64,000 nucleotides of DNA from Montifringilla adamsi (Eukaryota; Chordata; Aves; Passeriformes; Passeridae). The translations under genes were made by a program, and so were the position numbers. Positions 59,174 through 64,000 of this stretch are shown one piece after another; the first letter of the stretch is position 1; the number at the start of each line of letters is the position of its first letter. The notes beneath the pieces were generated by a model, which was not told the DNA's origin, did no database searches, and worked only from the letters and a program-made list of their open reading frames with translations. The stretch is from contig JAGGNK010007448.1 in assembly GCA_017590115.1 (NCBI GenBank), forward strand, positions 908,815-972,814, read 5' to 3'.

Positions 59174-60519
59174 GCAATCTTCCATTCATTCTCATCAGTG
59201 AAGAAAAGGCCTTGGCCTCATCCCCAGCAAGCTTTGCCCCCATAAGGCACCATAGCCTCTGCCTTCCTTCTCTCCTTCCAGGGCCATAAATTAATATCTC
59301 AGTTTCTCCAGTTTGCTTCTGAAAAATTTCCTACTGCTTTTTTGGGTTTGTGGGATCATTAAAATAGCTGAGCTGGGAACGTCATGACTTGGTTGGTTTG
59401 GCTAATAAAGAGTACCTTCTGGGCTGGAACAGTGGGGATGTTTATGGGGAAAAAAAGGCTTTTTGTGAACAAAATGGAGTCAACTATTGATATGCAAAAT
59501 AGACCAAATTATTATTTATATAGGAAACTATTCTAATGTGATCAAACTTTAAATACTAAAAAAAAAAAAAAAACAAACCAACCCAACACTTTGGCAGAAA
59601 AGGAACTAAAAGTAGTATTCCTGGTGCCAGAATATTGCTAATTGAGAGGTTGTATTAATGGATTTGTACTTCTTGTGTGAGGGCCCTCCTGCCATAGAGA
59701 CAGCTCAGGTAGAGGGATGTGGTGTTTTGGAAACAACATTGGCCAAACACTTGAAAATTCCATAAATCAAGAGGAGACATTTAAATTTTTCTTTGCTATT
59801 TTTGGGTGGGAGGAAGGAAGAGCCTTGAAAAATGTAAATATTCAAATGCCATTTTTTCCTCCAGAATGCTGTTTTGCTCGTGATATTCTCCCAACAAAAC
59901 AAACTCCTCCTGTCCTGCAGAGGCAAAGGGACAGGCTGGAGCCCAGGAATTAGGGAATGTTTCACTGACTTCAGTCAAAGCTGCTTGTAGGGAAATTTAA
60001 CCACAAGCCTAAATCCCCACAGGACTCGTCCCTAAGTGAATTCCAAAGCAGAACAAAAATTAGAGATTGAAGATTAAAAATAAAAAAAAAAAATTTAAAA
60101 ACCCCAAACCACATCTCCTATGAGGAAAAGTCAAGACAGAAATGGAAAATTCCTTGCTGGCAAGGATGCTAATTGCATACCTTGTGCTAGGAGCTGAATA
60201 TCATAAATTTCTACATATATATTTAATTAGGTTAATTTGCAAACTGTAGACATATGTCTGCTTAAAGCAGACAGGAACATTTCATTTTATACATTTTAAA
60301 TCTCACATAATGAACTCCAATCACAAGCAGTGTTTATGCTGCAGGAGGACAGCCAGGAGCTCCCTGTCAAAGGAGGGAAGCACAAACATTTCCCAAACTC
60401 ACACAAACAAACAGCCACAACGTGGGACTTATCTCCTCCACCTTATCAGGAACCAAAAGCAAAGGCAGCACTCTCAGCAAATCTACTTTCTGGCAACTAA
60501 ACCAAATCAGATTACACAG

Positions 60520-60620
60520 GGAAAAAAAAACAAAAACAAAAACAAAAAAAATTAAAAAAAAAAAAAAACCCACAACAATAACAAAAGACCAACCAAACAA
60601 ACAAAAAAACCCCACCAAAA
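60520..60620. repeat. A-rich / (AAAAAC)n low-complexity tract
   Basis: Poly-A with regular C interruptions. The lysine/asparagine/threonine-rich open frame through it is a composition effect. Confidence 0.88.
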
Positions 60621-60687
60621 ATTTGAATACATGCAAGATTTCAGGAAAAGGGACCTCATTTACCAAGGGCACCACTATTTCATCCAT

Positions 60688-60900
60688 GTGGATCACAGAG
60701 AATACCCACAGATGGAAGAAATCCACAGGGATCACCCAGCCCAGCCCCTGTTCCTGCCCAGACCCCCCAACAAGCCCACCCTGGGCATCCCTGGCAGCGC
60801 TGTCCAAAGGCTCCTGGAGCTCTGGCAGCCTCGGGGCCGTGCCCATTCCCTGGGGAGCCTGGGCAGTGCCAGCACCCTCTGGGCTGCTGTTCTGCAGTAA
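60688..60900 (-). mobile_element. CR1 LINE fragment, 3' end
   Basis: On the minus strand it reads 'aggctgccagagctccagga', then 'gcctttggacagcgctgcca', 'gggatgcccagggtgggctt', 'gttggggggtctgggcagg' and 'tgatccctgtggatttcttc', then a 'attctctgtgatccac' tail. It is the same subfamily as 2895-3112 and 9182-9290 and is the clearest of the three. Confidence 0.85.
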
Positions 60901-62598
60901 ATGTTCCAGGGGACTCTCCTACATCCCCTGGCATCTGCCAGCAGCCCCAGGAGCAGCACAGCAGCAGGGCTCCCCGACCCCTCGGGATGCAGTGTGGCTC
61001 TCTGGATGTATCTCCACCTGAACGCTCTCTCTGGGTACATTTACATTTTTTATTTCTCGCCCAGCGCCCTCCCAAACTCCAGGCACAGCAGGTCCCCTGC
61101 CAGGCTGTGTCTCTGGCATGTCCTAACAAATCCCATGGAGCAGAAATGCCAATTCCAACTGCTGTCATCACCAACCAGCCAAATTTAAAGGCCTCTAAAA
61201 TAAAGGCACATAAGAAAGCAAAAGTATGCCTCCCTTGGAGTTAATATGCAGTAACCCCAGTAGTATTAACCATAAACAGAGAGATGCCCTGAAGCCAAGT
61301 CAGGGCAACCTTCCTGGTGGTCATTCATTAATACCTTCCCTGCTGAAGTCCAACTCCAGCCCTGCCAGCCCCCACCAACCCCAGGGCCACCAAAGGCCAG
61401 GTCCCAGCCTGTCCCCTGGTGTCCCTGCCATCGCCCTTCAGCATCTTCAACTGCATCCCCTGACTGCAAAGAGAAGTCCTGCTGAATTCCCAAGGGGATT
61501 TTCAGATCCCCTCTGCCATCAGCCTGATCCAAATCCAGCTGTCCCTCCCCACAGAGATTTCCAAAATGCATGCACAAATTCAAAAAGCTATTTTATTCCC
61601 AGCCAATAATTATCCTGCCTTCTTACAACTCTCTTCCCACCCTCAAAATCACAAATATCTCACAAACGGCAGTGAAAGCTCAGGATTTGCAGCCCACAGA
61701 GTAAGGCACATCAGACCTCAAGTGACAGATTTACACCCAGAAAAGCAGGAGCTATTCTTGGGTTTCGAGCCAGAGCCCTACTGGGGCTGCCTGCACGCCG
61801 TTCTCTGGATGCTCCCAGCTCAGCCTCCAAGCTACATCCACCAGCCTGCAGACTTAACTCAAGAAATTGTACAAATCTGCTGGAAACGGGTTTCATTCAT
61901 TCATTCTCTCCTCGTGTAACCAAGTAAATAGAATAGTAGTAAAAAAAAAATCTCACCAAAATAGAGACAACTCGATTTCAAGTGTGCACCCCAAAGGCTC
62001 TGCAGCACCCCACACCCTGCCCTGCTCCCACTGGGGCCAACCCACATCACTCCAGGTTTTCCTCCAGGTTCCCCTCCTGGCTCTCCCACACCAGCAGAGA
62101 TGCTGGCTTTGGTTGCAGTTCTGAAAACTGAGGTTTAATATTTCTAAAAATAGGTCTAAAGCAATTAAATACTTGCACTAAAATTGTTCTCAACATACTG
62201 GAAGCAGTAAATGACGGCCCTTCAACGCAAGCACACCCAACTTCTGAAAATTGACTTCTGCTGCTATTTTCAGGCAGGAAAGGATACCTACACCCACGCA
62301 GAGCAAAAAATTAACTCCCATAAGATTACTGCTGCCTGTGTGTATCTAGTAAAATGAAATCACAACAAATATTAAACCCTGAAGAGCCTGGAGACACAGT
62401 GGTGCCATTGGGACACCAGCACTGGCATGTGAGCACATTTGGCCCATCCCAATGTGAGCTGAGTGGCTCAGCTCACTGCCAGTGGGGAAGGTCTGACATA
62501 CCTGGCTGCTCTCACTTCTGTCAGTTGCTGAGATATCAGACCTTGTGTGTCAACATCCCTGATCTCTAAACCAGGGCAGAAAACACCACAGAGCCCCT
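60901..62598. other. Unique non-coding DNA
   Basis: No dispersed repeat or gene is recognised. GC-rich at 61320-61560; AT-rich around 61560-61660 and 62120-62350. Confidence 0.5.
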
Positions 62599-63504
62599 GT
62601 GTTCCTGGCCCAGGCACAGTCTGGACCCAACAGCCCTCACAGCATCCCAGACCCAGCTGAGAACCTCACTGCATCCAGGAGTGTCCCAGGCACATCCACG
62701 TGCACAAACACAGCACAGGTATTGATCCCTCAAACACCTATGGCAGCTCCTCCAGGCTCCAGCACTCTGACATTCATGTTTCCCTTTGTCAGCCCCTTAT
62801 CAGTGCAGGCAAATTCTCTAGTCTCTACTTCTCCACTTCCAGCCTCATTTTCCACATTACACCAGCCAAATATAGACATGAAACAAGCAGGAGTGTTGGG
62901 AATCACAAACAAGGAAAGCCTTGCCTATATAATTAAATCTTTGCAGGTACAGTACAGCAGAGAAACCTTTCTAAGCACACACTGGAGTGCCTTGGAAATA
63001 CAGGTGAGGGAAATAAAGGGAGGGACTCCCAAGGAAAGCTGCTCTAGGAACTGGTGGAACTGGTGTGGTGATATTGCTCCCACCAGCAAAAAGCACAAGG
63101 CTTGGTCACCCTCGGCCCTTCCCATGGGGACAGCCCCATGCCAGGCTGACCCAGGGCTCTGCAGTTTCACCCCAAAAGAGCCACATGGCCTCCAGCTTCT
63201 CCAGAGGCAGCACAGCTCCATAAACCACAAGTTCCATCACCTGGCAGGATGGGACTCTGCCCTGGCCTCGGCCAAGAGTCACCTGGGGACAGCCACACAG
63301 AGGGAGGCACAGGCAGGGGGTCCAGCTGGTTTGACCCCATCAAGGGCAGGCAGAACATGCCCTGTGCCCCCTCCCTGCCTCTGCTCCCCAGGCTGCCCCA
63401 GGCAGCATCCCAGCTGGAGCAAGAGCTCCCAGCATGCTGGCACAATCCCTCGCAGCCTGGTCAGTGAACCAGAGCTAACTGCCACTCAACTGCCAAAAAT
63501 CTAG
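62599..63504 (+). other. Open frame of 301 codons containing a candidate exon
   Basis: This frame stays open for 906 bases, long for DNA without a tandem repeat. The N-terminal third is Ser/Pro/Thr-rich, the middle is mixed and charged, and the C-terminal part is low-complexity. No domain is recognised. It contains the exon-like segment 62843-62946, whose phase matches this frame. An unspliced gene is unlikely; the frame may be partly real through that segment, or entirely chance. Confidence 0.2.
62843..62946 (+). other. Candidate 104-nt exon, unidentified plus-strand gene
   Basis: A strong pyrimidine-rich acceptor (CTCTACTTCTCCACTTCCAG) precedes 104 bases, followed by CAG|GTACAG. Only one frame is open; it starts with a split codon, ends in phase 0 and begins SFSTLHQPNIDMKQAG. 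The other two frames have stops. An alternative donor (CAG|GTGAGG) lies at 63003. The peptide is not recognised. It is among the better exon candidates by signal strength, but chance is not excluded. Confidence 0.28.
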
Positions 63505-64000
63505 AAAACACACACCACAAGAACTCTTCTCCATGGGTACAGAGGGGGTTTAATTAAGGGGATGGATTCTAATCTACCTGTGTAACTGCCACGCTGCTCA
63601 TGCCCTCCGTGCTGCCTCCTTGCCCAAATGCACAAAGCTTCTCTGCACTTCCAATGAGCACAGGGGAGAATTTTCTTCATTTAATCTCTTTTTTCTGCCA
63701 CTGCTCGCTTTGGGAGAATCCAACAAGTGAAACCCAAGTAACTCAGAGAGCCACCACGCAGCTTGCCCAGCACCTCCCTGTGCATTTACACACTCAGTAG
63801 TGTTGGAGTACAAACCCCACATTTCAGGAGATGACTTGTGTCCATCATTTGGGGTCTGACACGCATGTTCCAGCATGAGCAAAGCAACTTCAGTGTGGAA
63901 AGAAACTCACTGCTGAGCCCAGCCCAAAGGATGACCAACACTGACACTGTGCATAACATCCCACCACAACCCCAGCAGCAGCAGTGAGAGCCGTCAGCAG
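63505..64000. other. Unique non-coding DNA to the window edge
   Basis: No gene, repeat family or convincing splice signal is recognised. A real feature may continue past the edge, but nothing visible indicates one. Confidence 0.5.

Larger units (their letters stand above)
57491..60687. other. Unique DNA with several poly-A tracts
   Basis: A small CpG-rich spot lies at 57838-57900, with poly-A at 59149-59173 and 59558-59573, and an A-rich/CAAAA tract at 60520-60620. AT-rich complex DNA lies at 59470-60310. No exon or dispersed repeat is recognised. Confidence 0.45.

Noticed and set aside
59149..59573. Two poly-A tracts considered as tails of processed retrocopies
   Set aside because: No gene-like body or target-site duplication is seen upstream of either tract.
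1..64000. tRNA, rRNA and common small nuclear RNA genes
   Set aside because: No cloverleaf B-box-type motif or recognisable small-RNA start was seen by eye on either strand. A covariance-model scan would be decisive.

Overview
The window looks like nuclear DNA from a bird, most likely a passerine. The evidence is many 5'-truncated copies of the avian LINE CR1, one solo LTR of the passerine ERVL type, GC-rich minisatellites, CpG depletion outside a few small pockets, and no densely coding stretch. I found no complete protein-coding gene, no rRNA or tRNA, and nothing bacterial. The sequence reads as intergenic DNA or the inside of a very large intron. I could not align it to any genome, so species and locus remain unknown.

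Layout: 1-2.9 kb is unique DNA. From 2.9 to 9.9 kb there are five CR1 pieces on both strands, a 20-bp minisatellite (5.81-6.37 kb) and a candidate 44-nt minus-strand exon at 7465-7508. From 10 to 20 kb there is mostly unique DNA with CR1 pieces at 11.55, 15.2 and 19.8 kb, a perfect 63-bp duplication at 17.2 kb and an unusually long open frame (18081-19262). From 20 to 33 kb there is a CR1 with its pentamer tail, a small 20-bp tandem array, a second large 20-bp minisatellite (25.03-25.64 kb), a 60-bp higher-order repeat (28.15 kb), another CR1 and an 11-bp array rich in CRE-like octamers (32.36-32.74 kb). From 33 to 45 kb there is unique DNA with a candidate plus-strand exon at 34982-35040, the solo ERVL LTR (about 37.73-38.415 kb), a CR1 with inverted ends (39.93-40.44 kb), an AT-rich block with a homeodomain-type palindrome (43461-43477) and an alternating 13/18-bp repeat. 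From 45 to 64 kb there is unique DNA with CpG pockets, a 3'-end CR1 (52.2 kb), two decayed CR1 ORF2 fragments (53.05-53.5 kb minus and 56.83-57.49 kb plus), a young CR1 (56.4 kb), another CR1 (60.7 kb) and a 301-codon open frame containing a well-formed candidate exon (62843-62946).

No genes can be described as working together here. The material worth following up is the few candidate exons, the tandem arrays (three of them with the same 20-bp period), CR1 copies with inverted termini, and possible regulatory DNA. All exon calls were made by eye from splice signals and open frames, so false positives are expected. They rank targets and do not establish genes.
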